DNA of 64,000 nucleotides. It comes from Olsenella profusa DSM 13989. GTDB taxonomy: Bacteria > Actinomycetota > Coriobacteriia > Coriobacteriales > Atopobiaceae. Below, piece by piece: positions 36,619 through 46,016 of the stretch (position 1 is the stretch's first letter; each line of letters opens with the position of its first letter). Under the pieces are notes generated by a model. The model ran no database searches. It was given only the letters and a program-made list of their open reading frames with translations, and was not told the origin of the DNA. The translations under genes were made by a program, and so were the position numbers. The stretch covers positions 2,542,001 to 2,606,000 of the forward strand of contig NZ_JAUSQK010000001.1 of assembly GCF_030811115.1 (NCBI RefSeq). Direction: 5' to 3'.

Positions 36619-38133
36619 ATGGCGGTCAGCCGCACCACAGATCCCAAGCATAATTGGCGCCTGAGATTCCACCTCCAGACCGAGACGGGTGACATCACCG
36701 ATCCCAACGGTCTCTGCCAGTTGGACGGCACCTACCACTTCTTCCACCAGCATCGCAGGCTGTGGCCCGATGCGGCGCATGGCTGGGGGCACTGGACCAC
36801 GCGCGACTTCCGTACCTGGGAATGGCTGGGTACCCCCATCATGCCCAGCTGTGACTTGGACAAGAACGGCTCCTATTCCGGCTCCTCCGTGGTATCCGAC
36901 GGCATGATGTGGTGCTACTACACCGGCAATCAGCTGCTTGAGGGTGACCACGACCACGACTGGGCGGGTCGCCTTGCCAACGAGATCGTCGTGGTGGGCG
37001 ACGGCAAGAGCTTTGGGCCCAAGCACCTCGTGCTGGGAAACGATGGCTATCCCTCCTACTGCAGCTGCCACGTGCGCGATCCCAAGGTGTGGAAGCAGGA
37101 TGGCATATGGCACATGCTGCTGGGTGCCCGCGTGAGGGGCGACCGGGGCGCCGTCCTGCTCTACCGCAGCGCGGATGGCACCTCCTGGGAGATGGAGGGG
37201 TCGGCCACCAACCGTGGCGAGCATGCCTATGGCTACATGTGGGAGTGCCCCAACCTGGCCCGCCTGGACGGTCACGAGCTGCTGTTCGTGTGCCCCCAGG
37301 GCGTGCCCAAGCAGCCACTCGGCATGCAGAACATCCACAACAGCGGCTACTTCCCGCTGGAGGGCAGGCTCGTGGACCTGCTCTCCGGCGATCCTGGCCT
37401 CATGCAGGCGGAGACCCCCTACTCCTGCATCGACGAGCGCACCTTCGTCGAGCTGGACTATGGCTTCGACTTCTACGCACCCCAGCTCTTTGAGGACGAG
37501 CGGGGCCGCACCATCCTCGTGAGCTGGGCCAGCCTCCCTGACATCGAGACGCAGTACGACAACCCCACGCGCGAGTGGACCCACACGCTCACCCTCCCAC
37601 GCGAGCTCACGCTCAACGCGGCCGGTCGCGTGTGCCAGTGGCCCGTCGCCGAAACGGACGCCCTTCGTGGCCAGGAGATCGTCCTCACCCAGGACGTCGC
37701 GGGCTTCACGGGCACGGTGGGCACGTCGCCCTACGACGTGTTCGACCTCGACGGGGCCGTCGGCGCGCGCTTCGCGGGCACGGCGGACGTCACGATTGAC
37801 GCCATACAGTCCGGCGCCGCCACGCTACGCCTCAATGACGACCTCGAGTTCGTGGCCCTGGATGGCATGGCGGAGCTTGCCTTCACCAGCCCCGCGGGCT
37901 TTGGCCGCACCGTGCGCAGGCTGCCGCTCTCTGCGCTGTCCGCAGGACGCATCGAGAGCCTGCGCGTGCTCGTGGACACCTCCATCGTCGAGATCTACGT
38001 CAATGGCGGCGAAGTCACGCTCACCACGCGCTGGTACCCCGAGGACATCGACGATCTTCGTGTGACCTCCACCTTCCATGGCACGCACCACGCATGGGAG
38101 ATGGGCTCCTACACCTTCGTCGTAAACTCATAG
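36619..38133 (+). CDS. scrB: Sucrose-6-phosphate hydrolase, GH32
   Basis: A 504-residue glycoside hydrolase 32 that splits sucrose-6-phosphate into glucose-6-phosphate and fructose. Five-bladed propeller motifs are visible: ITDPNGLCQLDGTYHFFHQH (nucleophile Asp), SYSGSSVV, HVRDPKVW (transition-state Asp) and YMWECPNL (acid/base Glu); FYAPQLFED follows. A C-terminal beta-sandwich ends with SIVEIYVNGGEVTLTTR. AGAGGAGG precedes ATG 36619. Intracellular; last gene of the sucrose operon. Confidence 0.93.
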   Translation: MAVSRTTDPKHNWRLRFHLQTETGDITDPNGLCQLDGTYHFFHQHRRLWPDAAHGWGHWTTRDFRTWEWLGTPIMPSCDLDKNGSYSGSSVVSDGMMWCYYTGNQLLEGDHDHDWAGRLANEIVVVGDGKSFGPKHLVLGNDGYPSYCSCHVRDPKVWKQDGIWHMLLGARVRGDRGAVLLYRSADGTSWEMEGSATNRGEHAYGYMWECPNLARLDGHELLFVCPQGVPKQPLGMQNIHNSGYFPLEGRLVDLLSGDPGLMQAETPYSCIDERTFVELDYGFDFYAPQLFEDERGRTILVSWASLPDIETQYDNPTREWTHTLTLPRELTLNAAGRVCQWPVAETDALRGQEIVLTQDVAGFTGTVGTSPYDVFDLDGAVGARFAGTADVTIDAIQSGAATLRLNDDLEFVALDGMAELAFTSPAGFGRTVRRLPLSALSAGRIESLRVLVDTSIVEIYVNGGEVTLTTRWYPEDIDDLRVTSTFHGTHHAWEMGSYTFVVNS

Positions 38134-38250
38134 CCGCAGGGCTGCGCACGACGTGCCCACGACCCCAGCGCCACCCGCATACGGGGACAGCGGCTTTCCC
38201 GTACCCGCCAAGACGGCCAGGTCTATCCATTCACACGCAGATGGGACACC

Positions 38251-38910
38251 ATGGAAACCAGTACCTTGATCACGGTCGTGGGGTCACTTGCCCTCGGCTA
38301 CGCGTGTGGGAACTTCCTGACGGCAGATCTCGTGGCGCGCGGATACGCCCACAGGCCCGTCTTCGAGCTGGGCGATGGCAACCCCGGCATGGCAAACGTA
38401 GGGCACGAGCTGGGAATGCGCGCCGCCGCACTCGTGCTGGCGGGGGACATCCTCAAGACCGTCGTGGCATGGGCGACTGCACGCGCCCTCCTTTCCGAAA
38501 CGCCCGGGCTTGCGGGCGTCATCGCTGGCTTGGGCGTCACGCTTGGGCACAATTACCCCTGCTGGCGGCGCTTCCGTGGCGGCAAGGGAGTGACCACCAC
38601 CTGCTCTGCCATCATACTCGCCACCCCCCTGGCGGGCATGGTCGCGAGCCTCGTCGGGCTGGCCGTGGTGCTTTTCTCGGGCTACCTGTGTCTGGGGGCC
38701 GTTGCCATCACCTGGGCCTACTGGATACTCACCGCCCTCCTACGGGGCCCCGTCAGCATAGAGTCCGTCGTGGCGCTCGTTCTGACGCTGCTGATGATGC
38801 GTGCGCACTGGCCCGCTCTCGCGGGCATCCGCGCGGGCACCACGCACAAGGCGCGTCTCGCCCGCGCGCTGCGCTCCAGGCTGGGCATCAGGGGTCACAC
38901 GCGTCGCTAG
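38251..38910 (+). CDS. plsY: PlsY-like acyl-phosphate:glycerol-3-phosphate acyltransferase
   Basis: A 219-residue membrane protein with about five to six TM helices and two of the PlsY motifs: GDGNPGMANVGHELG (motif 1, normally GSGNPGATN) and GHNYPCWRRFRGGKGVTT (motif 2). Motif 3, which usually has Asn and Glu after RH, is poorly kept (RAHWPALAGIRAGTTHK). It starts phospholipid synthesis by acylating glycerol-3-phosphate; given its divergence it could be a paralogue. Its stop overlaps the convergent gene by 4 nt. Confidence 0.8.
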   Translation: METSTLITVVGSLALGYACGNFLTADLVARGYAHRPVFELGDGNPGMANVGHELGMRAAALVLAGDILKTVVAWATARALLSETPGLAGVIAGLGVTLGHNYPCWRRFRGGKGVTTTCSAIILATPLAGMVASLVGLAVVLFSGYLCLGAVAITWAYWILTALLRGPVSIESVVALVLTLLMMRAHWPALAGIRAGTTHKARLARALRSRLGIRGHTRR

Positions 38911-39440
38911 CCGTTCTCCAGCGCGTCAAAGCGGTCGATGCCAATGAGGATCTGCTCCACGTCGAGTGTGCCCCACAGCGTCACGTGGCGACCGCTTGCG
39001 AGGTGGATGCGCAGGTTCTGATAGCCCATGGGGAGGTTGGCACGCGCCCAGCGGATGGATGCGATGTCGCGGTAGCGGATGGTGCGCATGGGGCCGATGA
39101 TGGGCGTCACACACATGCGATCGTCATAGGTGACAACCTGATAGCGGCGACAGAGTAGCCAGATGAGGAAGCTCACGACGATGTAGGTGGAGAAGAACCC
39201 CACGAGCACGGAGGAACTCGCAGAGAACACATTGATCACGCAGAGCCAGTCGAGCAGGATGCCCAGCACGCCCATGAGGATCATGGCGATGACCAGGGAG
39301 TGCGTAAGGGTGTTGGAGACGCGGTACGTGTCGTGATGGCTATGATGGCGTTCGGATATGCCGCTCGTCCACACCCACTCGAACAGCGAAGAGACCGCTG
39401 GCAGGAGGGCCATGCCCACCAGAAGGGATGCCATGCTCAT
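38907..39440 (-). CDS. Membrane protein with a PH-like C-terminal domain
   Basis: A 177-residue protein: N-terminal hydrophobic segment, a His-rich stretch (GISERHHSHHDTYR), two further TM helices (SLVIAMILMGVLGILLDWLC; VLVGFFSTYIVVSFLIWLLC) and a C-terminal domain of about 75 residues (YQVVTYDDRMCVTPIIGPM, RTIRYRDIASIRWARANL, LWGTLDVEQILIGIDRF) like bacterial PH (bPH/DUF304) domains. Function unknown; convergent with plsY. Confidence 0.65.
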   Translation of the reverse strand: MSMASLLVGMALLPAVSSLFEWVWTSGISERHHSHHDTYRVSNTLTHSLVIAMILMGVLGILLDWLCVINVFSASSSVLVGFFSTYIVVSFLIWLLCRRYQVVTYDDRMCVTPIIGPMRTIRYRDIASIRWARANLPMGYQNLRIHLASGRHVTLWGTLDVEQILIGIDRFDALENG

Positions 39441-39710
39441 GGGAGGACGCCCACCTTCTCGACCAGAGAGGAACCCTCACGCAGAGCCATCGTCATTCAC
39501 CCTTCTCGCATCGTTGTGAGCCTGCATGGGGCAGGCCACTGACATCTCAGCCGCTGGTACCACTGCCCTCATCGTAGGACGCGCTCCCGCAGGGGGGTGG
39601 ACGCCGGCGCCGTACGGAGGTACTTTGCCCGTACGCGGCACGGTCTTGGGGCCAGGAGGTTGGTTTGGCGCCGCGAGCGTGGCACCGCGCACGGACCCCT
39701 GGGCACGAGG

Positions 39711-40514
39711 CTACCCCAGCAGGTGCGTGCGCACGGCCTCGACATGCCGCTTTGCAACACCACAGGCGGCAAGGTAGCGCTCGAAGGTGCCATAGCGCCG
39801 CAGCACGCAATCGACCACAAGACCCATGCCCTCTGCCAGGCTACCCAGGTCAAAGAGGGACGTGGGGATGTCCCCGAGCGCATCCGCGCCCTCATGTCGG
39901 CCGTCGAGTAGGGCGTCCACCCGCTCCCCCGATGCGAACGAGAGCAGGTAGTCGCGCAGGATCTGGCGTCGGCTCGCGCCGCAGGTGCCCAGGATCAGCA
40001 TCGCAAGCACGCCCGTGCGATCCATGCCCGCGGCGCAGTGAAAGAGGAGGCAGTCACGCTCACGCGCCTTGGCCATGAAGGCGAACGCCGTACGCACCCC
40101 CACGGCGTTATGCAGCATGGAGAGGTATCCGCTGGCAAAGAAGTTGTCCGTGTCCAGAGAGAGGTCGATGCCACCATCGTTCTCGCGTGCCTCACCCGTA
40201 GCGCGCGCGTCCTTGTCACGGAGGTTGTAGGCATGGAGGGGGACACGGGCGGACCGGATGCCCCACCGGTGCGCAAGGCGGTCGGGCGCTATGCGTGCCT
40301 CCTCGTTGCTGCGCAGGTCAAGCACCATGCTCACACCGTAGTCCGCGAGCGTGCGTACGTCATGGCGCGAGAGCTCCGACGTGCTTCCCGATCGCACGAA
40401 GCGCCGGTCGCGCGTCATGCCCCCCGGGGTCTGGATGCCCCCCAGGTCACGCGCGTTGATATCATCCTTGAGGCCCTGGAGCCCCAGCTGAGAGGGCAAG
40501 TATACATGCGCCAT
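39711..40514 (-). CDS. Protein tyrosine/serine phosphatase (Y_phosphatase3)
   Basis: A 267-residue phosphatase with the P-loop FHCAAGMDRTGVLAML, that is HCxxGxDRTG, typical of bacterial LipA/IphP-type phosphatases. NARDLGGIQTPGG near the N-terminus and VLDLRSNEEARIAPD are further family marks. No signal peptide, so it is probably cytoplasmic. Substrate (phosphotyrosine or phosphoinositide) not predictable. It stands 68 nt after the large activase gene on the same strand and might be cotranscribed. Confidence 0.85.
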   Translation of the reverse strand: MAHVYLPSQLGLQGLKDDINARDLGGIQTPGGMTRDRRFVRSGSTSELSRHDVRTLADYGVSMVLDLRSNEEARIAPDRLAHRWGIRSARVPLHAYNLRDKDARATGEARENDGGIDLSLDTDNFFASGYLSMLHNAVGVRTAFAFMAKARERDCLLFHCAAGMDRTGVLAMLILGTCGASRRQILRDYLLSFASGERVDALLDGRHEGADALGDIPTSLFDLGSLAEGMGLVVDCVLRRYGTFERYLAACGVAKRHVEAVRTHLLG

Positions 40515-40582
40515 CTGCCAGACTCCTCTCCGGGCACCGCCGCGCCCCTGCGACGGCGCCCCTCATGGCTGATGCCATCCGC

Positions 40583-43500
40583 CTACCTCACGCCAGCCTT
40601 CTGCTTGGCACGCTCGATGGTGGCCAGCTGCTCGGGCGAGAGGCGGATGCCATGCACGTGGGCGCCGGCCTCGCGCTCGTTGACCTCGGTGTCACCAAAG
40701 GTGCCGTGACGGCGCGTCTCATCCACGTAGGGTGCGACCACGTGCGTGGTGGGATCGTCGGGGTTCTCGATCGTGAAGGCACCACCCTCGCGGTAGTTCT
40801 CCTTGGCCACCGAGATCATGAGCTTGATGCGGTTGAGCTGGTTGACCTCGGAGGCGCCGGGGTCGTAGTCCACAGCCACGATGTTGCTCTCGGGGTGCAT
40901 CTGGCGCAGGCGCTTGATCACCGACTTGCCCACCACGTGGTTGGGCAGGCAGGCGAACGGCGAGGCGCACACGATGTTGGGTGTGCCGTGCTCGATGAGG
41001 TCCACCATCTCGGCCGTGAGCAGCCAGCCCTCGCCCATGGTGTTGCAGAGCGAGAGGATCCGCTTGGCCTTGTCGGCCAGCTCGAAGATGTCCTCGTAGG
41101 GCTGGAAGCGCTTGGACTTGGCCAGCATCCTGTCGAGCGGGCTGCGCAGGGCGTTGATCATCTGGATGCCTGCGTTGTGCGTGAGGCGGCTCGTCGCCTT
41201 GGTGCCCAGCTCGCCCGCGGTGTTGATGGCGTTGGACATGCCAAAGAGGAAGAAGTCCACCAGGCCCGGCACGTCGGCCTCGCAGCCCTCGCCCTCGATG
41301 ACCTCGACCACCTGGTTGTTGGCGGTGGGGTGAAACTTGACCAGGATCTCGCCGACCACGCCCACACGCGGCTTGCTGCGGTCGTTCGTGAGCGGCAGGG
41401 CGTCAAAGCGCTCGATGGTGTCCTGGCAGAGCTGGTAGAAGCTCTTGCGGTCAGTGCGCGGGATGAGCGTCTTGGCACGGCTCATGAGCGAGCGGTACAG
41501 GCGGTTTGCGGAGCCCCGCTCGGTCTCGTACGGGCGCGTACGGTACAGCAGCTGCATGATGAGGTCGCCATAGAGCAGCGCATACACGGCCCTCACGATG
41601 AGGCTGGGCTTGAACAGGTTGAAGCCGGGAGCCTTCTCATCCAGGCCGCTGGCAGCCGTGAGGGAGATCACGGGGATGTCCGGATGGCCGGAGTCCTTGA
41701 GCGCCTTGCGGATGAGGGCGATGTAGTTGGTGGCCCGGCAGCCGCCGCCGGTCTGCGTGATCATGACGGCCGTGCGGCTGAGGTCATACCTGCCGGAGAG
41801 CACCGCCTCCATGATCTGGCCCGTGACCAGGATGGACGGGTAGCAGATGTCGTTGTTGACGTACTTGAGGCCCGTGTCCACAGCCTTGTGGTCCACGGAG
41901 GGCAGGAGCACCACGTTGTAGCCCTCGGCATGCAGCAGCTCCTCCACGATCTCGAAGTGGATGGGCGCCATCTGCGGCGCAAGGATGGTGTAGCCCTGGG
42001 CCTGCATGTCCTTGGTGTAGTTGTGCTTCTCGAAGGCGGCGCTCTTGGCCTCGCGGTACACCGGGGTACGGCGCGAGAGGTCGGTCTGGCGGGCATGCTC
42101 GAGCGAGCCATCGGCCATGTGTACGCCCACGGGCGCCACCTCACTGACGATGCCGGCCGCCGTCTCGCGTTCCAGCTCGGCCTGCCGCTCCTTGAGGGCG
42201 GCCATGAGCGAGCGCACGCGGATGCGGGCGGCGCCCAGGTTGGACACCTCGTCGATCTTGAGCACGGTGTAGATCTTGCCGGAGGCCTCGAGGATCTCCT
42301 GCACCTGGTCGGTCGTGAGGGCGTCGAGCCCGCAGCCAAAGCTCTGCAGCTGGATGAGGTCGAGGTCGTTGCGGGTGGCCACGAAGCGGGCGGCGCGATA
42401 CAGGCGGCTGTGGTACATCCACTGGTCCACGACGCGGATGGGACGCTCGGGCAGCATCTTGTGCGCCACGGAGTCCTCCGTGAGCACGGCGAGGCCAAAG
42501 CCGTGGAGCATCTCGGGGATGGCGTGGTTGATCTCGCCGTCATTGTGGTAGGGACGCCCCGCCAGCACGATGCCGTGGGCACCGTTGTCCTCGATCCACT
42601 CGAGGGTCTCGTCGCCCTTGCGGTGCATGGCATCCTTGAAGGCGAGGTCCTCCTCCCAGGCGGCGTTGACGGCCTCGTCGATCTCCCTGCGCGTGATGGG
42701 CTTGCCGCGGAAACGGCCCCTGCCCGCCTTGGCGTCCTCGGCGCGCTGCACGGCCACGGCCTCGTACAGGCGACGCTTGAGCTGCCTCTTGTTGTCGTAG
42801 GGGATGAACGGGTCGAGGTACTCCACGTCGGGTGCCGAGAGCTCGTCCACGTTGAGCTCGAGCGACTGTGGGTAGCTCATCACGATGGGGCAGTTGTAGT
42901 GGTTGGTGGCCGAGTCATCCTCCTGGCGCTCCCAGCGGATGCAAGGCATCCAGATGAAGTCCGGGTCCTTCTCGAGCAGGTTCATGATGTGCCCATGACT
43001 GAGCTTGGCCGGGTAGCACACCGACTCGGACGGCATGGACTCGATGCCCGCCTCGTACGTCGCCTTGGTGGTGCGGTCGGACAGGATGACCGAGAAGCCC
43101 AGCTTGGTGAAGAACGTGTGCCAGAAGGGATAGTTCTCGTACATGTTGAGGGCGCGCGGGATGCCCACGGTGCCACGGGGCGCCTTGTCGGCAGGCAGGC
43201 TCTCGCGGTCGAAGAGCAGGCGGTTCTTGAACTCGAAGAGGTTGGGTGCCTTGGACTGCTCGCGCTTGGGCTTGCCGGAGCCCTTCTCGCAGCGGTTGCC
43301 CGTGATGAAGCGACGACCGTTGCCAAAGCTGTTGATGGTGAGCTGGCAGTTGTTGGCGCAGCGCCCGCAGTGCGACTGCGTGCGCCTGACCTTGAGGTTG
43401 TCGATCTCCTCGCGGGAGAGCAGCTCGGAGGTGCCTGAGGCGCCCGCACGGTCGCGGGCGAGCAGGGCCGCGCCATAGGCGCCCATGACGCCGGCGATGT

Positions 43501-45289
43501 CCGGACGGATGACGTCGCGGCCGGTCAAGAGCTCGAAGGCGCGCAGCGTGGCGTCGCTCATGAACGTGCCTCCCTGCACGACGACATACGTGCCGATCTG
43601 GTCGTAGTCGCGCAGCTTGATGACCTTGAACAGCGCGTTCTTGATGACGGAATACGAAAGGCCCGCGGCTACGTCGCCGATGGTCGCCCCCTCCTTCTGG
43701 GCCTGCTTGACGCGGGAGTTCATGAACACGGTGCAGCGGCTGCCCAGGTCGATGGGACTCTCGCCACGCACGGCCGCCTGCGCGAACTCCTGTACGGTCA
43801 TGCCCATTGAGTCGGCGAAGTTGGCGATGAAGGAGCCGCAGCCGGCGGAGCAGGCCTCGTTGAGCATGATGTGCTCGATGACACCGCCCCTCACCTGCAG
43901 GCACTTCATGTCCTGTCCGCCGATGTCCAGGATGAACTCCACGTCGGGCACGAAGGCCTTGGCACCCCGCAGGTGGGCCACGGTCTCGATCTCGCCGGAG
44001 TCGGCGCGCAGGGCCTCGATGAGGATGCCCTCGCCGTAGCCGGTGGTGGTCACGTGGCCGATGGTGCAGCCCTCGGGCAGGTGGTCGTAGATGTCGTCCA
44101 TGATCCTGCGCGCGGTGCCCAGGATGTCGCCGTTGTTGTTGTCGTACCAGGTGTAGAGGAGCTGCCCCGACTTCCCCACCACGGCGGCCTTCATCGTGGT
44201 GGAGCCAGCGTCGATGCCGATGAACACGCGGCCGTGGTAGGCCTCGAGCTGCCCCTTGGGAACCACCTGCCGATCGTGGCGACGCTTGAACTCCTGATAG
44301 TCCTCCTCGGTGGCAAAGAGCGCGTCGAGACGCGCGACCTCGGAGCCCTGGGTGTCCTTGAGGTTGGAGAGCGCATCGATGACCTGCTGGAACGTGACGT
44401 GCCTGTCGGACTCGCCGGCAAGGGCGGCCCCGGTGGCCACGAAGAGGTGGGCATTCTCGGGGATCACGCGATGCTCCTCGTCGAGCTTGAGCGTCTCGTA
44501 GAAGCGGTGGCGCAGCTCGGAGAGGTACTGGAGCGGGCCACCGAGGAAGGCCACGTAGCCACGGATGGGATGGCCGCAGGCAAGGCCGGAGACCGTCTGG
44601 TTGGCCACGGCCTGGAAGATGGAGGCCGCCACGTCTGCGGGGGCGGCACCCTCGTTGAGCAAGGGCTGCACGTCCGACTTGGCGAACACGCCACAGCGTG
44701 ACGCGATGGGATAGATGTGCGTGGCCTCCTTTGCCAGTTCGTTGAGGCCGGAGGCGTCCGTCTTCATAAGGGAGGCCATCTGGTCGATGAAGGCGCCCGT
44801 GCCGCCGGCACAGGTGCCGTTCATGCGCTGCTCGATGCCACGGTCGAAGTAGATGATCTTGGCGTCCTCGCCACCCAGCTCGATGGCGCAGTCCGTCTGG
44901 GGGATGAGCGTCTCCACGGCGCGCTTGGAGGCGATGACCTCCTGCACGAACTCGAGGTCGAGCCACTTGGCAAGCAGCATGCCGCCCGAGCCCGTGATGG
45001 AGACGCGCATGGACGGGTCGCCGATGACCGACTGGGCACGGCGGAAGAGCTCGCAGGCCGTGGCCTTGACATCGGTGTGGTGGCGCTCGTAGCTGGCATA
45101 CACGAGGTGGTTGCCCTCATCGATGACGGCAAGCTTGACGGTGGTGGAGCCCACGTCGATGCCCAAGCGCAGCCGGGCGTGGGAGAGGTCCACCGTATGG
45201 GCCGGGTAGAGCTCCGCGCCAATCTGCCTGAGCTCGATGGGACGGCCCACTGCGGCCTGTGCCCGGTTGGACGATGCGTGGTTAGTCAT
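40583..45289 (-). CDS. Giant 2-hydroxyacyl-CoA dehydratase activase-type protein
   Basis: A 1,568-residue protein. Two BadF/HgdC-like ASKHA ATPase domains stand in tandem (about 40-300: LRLGIDVGSTTVKLAV, IELGGEDAKIIYF, NGTCAGGTGAFIDQ; about 360-640: FIGIDAGSTTMKAAV, ILDIGGQDMKC, NEACSAGCGSFI). Then a Cys cluster (CGRCANNCQLTINSF), a DUF2229 domain (PSESVCYPAKLSHGH, WMPCIRWERQ) and a C-terminal HgdB-like region (FGCGLDALTTDQVQEIL). Activases inject electrons into dehydratases via a 4Fe-4S cluster held by the CAGGTGAF and CSAGCGSF cysteines. Such giants are common in Coriobacteria and Clostridia; their own substrate is unknown. Start follows GGAGAG. Confidence 0.88.
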   Translation of the reverse strand: MTNHASSNRAQAAVGRPIELRQIGAELYPAHTVDLSHARLRLGIDVGSTTVKLAVIDEGNHLVYASYERHHTDVKATACELFRRAQSVIGDPSMRVSITGSGGMLLAKWLDLEFVQEVIASKRAVETLIPQTDCAIELGGEDAKIIYFDRGIEQRMNGTCAGGTGAFIDQMASLMKTDASGLNELAKEATHIYPIASRCGVFAKSDVQPLLNEGAAPADVAASIFQAVANQTVSGLACGHPIRGYVAFLGGPLQYLSELRHRFYETLKLDEEHRVIPENAHLFVATGAALAGESDRHVTFQQVIDALSNLKDTQGSEVARLDALFATEEDYQEFKRRHDRQVVPKGQLEAYHGRVFIGIDAGSTTMKAAVVGKSGQLLYTWYDNNNGDILGTARRIMDDIYDHLPEGCTIGHVTTTGYGEGILIEALRADSGEIETVAHLRGAKAFVPDVEFILDIGGQDMKCLQVRGGVIEHIMLNEACSAGCGSFIANFADSMGMTVQEFAQAAVRGESPIDLGSRCTVFMNSRVKQAQKEGATIGDVAAGLSYSVIKNALFKVIKLRDYDQIGTYVVVQGGTFMSDATLRAFELLTGRDVIRPDIAGVMGAYGAALLARDRAGASGTSELLSREEIDNLKVRRTQSHCGRCANNCQLTINSFGNGRRFITGNRCEKGSGKPKREQSKAPNLFEFKNRLLFDRESLPADKAPRGTVGIPRALNMYENYPFWHTFFTKLGFSVILSDRTTKATYEAGIESMPSESVCYPAKLSHGHIMNLLEKDPDFIWMPCIRWERQEDDSATNHYNCPIVMSYPQSLELNVDELSAPDVEYLDPFIPYDNKRQLKRRLYEAVAVQRAEDAKAGRGRFRGKPITRREIDEAVNAAWEEDLAFKDAMHRKGDETLEWIEDNGAHGIVLAGRPYHNDGEINHAIPEMLHGFGLAVLTEDSVAHKMLPERPIRVVDQWMYHSRLYRAARFVATRNDLDLIQLQSFGCGLDALTTDQVQEILEASGKIYTVLKIDEVSNLGAARIRVRSLMAALKERQAELERETAAGIVSEVAPVGVHMADGSLEHARQTDLSRRTPVYREAKSAAFEKHNYTKDMQAQGYTILAPQMAPIHFEIVEELLHAEGYNVVLLPSVDHKAVDTGLKYVNNDICYPSILVTGQIMEAVLSGRYDLSRTAVMITQTGGGCRATNYIALIRKALKDSGHPDIPVISLTAASGLDEKAPGFNLFKPSLIVRAVYALLYGDLIMQLLYRTRPYETERGSANRLYRSLMSRAKTLIPRTDRKSFYQLCQDTIERFDALPLTNDRSKPRVGVVGEILVKFHPTANNQVVEVIEGEGCEADVPGLVDFFLFGMSNAINTAGELGTKATSRLTHNAGIQMINALRSPLDRMLAKSKRFQPYEDIFELADKAKRILSLCNTMGEGWLLTAEMVDLIEHGTPNIVCASPFACLPNHVVGKSVIKRLRQMHPESNIVAVDYDPGASEVNQLNRIKLMISVAKENYREGGAFTIENPDDPTTHVVAPYVDETRRHGTFGDTEVNEREAGAHVHGIRLSPEQLATIERAKQKAGVR

Positions 45290-46016
45290 CGGTGCTCTCC
45301 CCCTTGGTCGCATGCGTGGCGGGCTCGAGCAGCCCAAGCGCGATGCTCGGAATGTCAAAGTGCATGGTGCGGCCATACAGGTCGCCAGGGCGCACGAACA
45401 TGAGCGATGTCATGATGCGCGCCATCATGGAGACCGACTCGTGCATGCCGCTGGTGAGCCAGCGCACCAGCACGCTGACCTCGGCGCCAATGGCAAACGT
45501 CAGGTAGTAGTCGAAGATGGGACCCAAAAGGTCCAAATTGAGGCCCTCCGCCGCGCGCGTGGCCACCACGTCGCGCACCATACGCTCGATGCGGCCCACG
45601 AACGCCGGGTCGCCCCCCTCGCCCAGAAGCGCGGAGAGATAGTCGCCATGTCTTTTGAAGTACGCGAGCAGCTCCTTGGAGCCGGGGCAGGGCGCAAAGT
45701 CATCCAGCGCCTCCTGGAGCACGTCCAGGTTGACGACGGTGATGTTGCCCACGAGCCCCTTGAGATCGCGGATGGTGTCCTCCTCTATCTGGTTCACGAG
45801 GTCGGCGATGTCGCGGAAGTGCGAATAGAACGTGCGGCGCGTCACGCCGGCACGGTCCGTGACGGCCGTGACGGTCACCTGCGAGAGGTCACCCGTCTCC
45901 TTGATCTCGGCCGCAAGAGCGTCGCGCAGGGCACGACGCGTGCGCAGGGTGCGCCGGTCGGTGGTGGCACGCGTCCCGCCCGGAGGCGTAGGCTTTTCCA
46001 TAAGAGCAGGTCGCAT
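45282..46016 (-). CDS. TetR/AcrR-family regulator
   Basis: A 244-residue regulator with an N-terminal TetR HTH (about residues 20-70: RTRRALRDALAAEIKETGDL, TVTAVTDRAGVTRRTFYSHF) and a helical ligand domain. Starts at 46016 or the ATG five codons later. Its 3' end overlaps the start of the activase gene by 8 nt, so the two form one operon and the regulator probably controls it. The tail (EPATHATKGESTDD) is polar. Confidence 0.88.
   Translation of the reverse strand: MRPALMEKPTPPGGTRATTDRRTLRTRRALRDALAAEIKETGDLSQVTVTAVTDRAGVTRRTFYSHFRDIADLVNQIEEDTIRDLKGLVGNITVVNLDVLQEALDDFAPCPGSKELLAYFKRHGDYLSALLGEGGDPAFVGRIERMVRDVVATRAAEGLNLDLLGPIFDYYLTFAIGAEVSVLVRWLTSGMHESVSMMARIMTSLMFVRPGDLYGRTMHFDIPSIALGLLEPATHATKGESTDD

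Noticed and set aside
36598-37584. A 328-codon open frame on the minus strand
   Set aside because: Antisense to scrB, whose five GH32 motifs are all intact.
40565-43438. A 957-codon open frame on the plus strand
   Set aside because: It is antisense to the GC-rich activase gene, has low-complexity Gly/His/Val/Leu composition typical of shadow frames, and no family motif.
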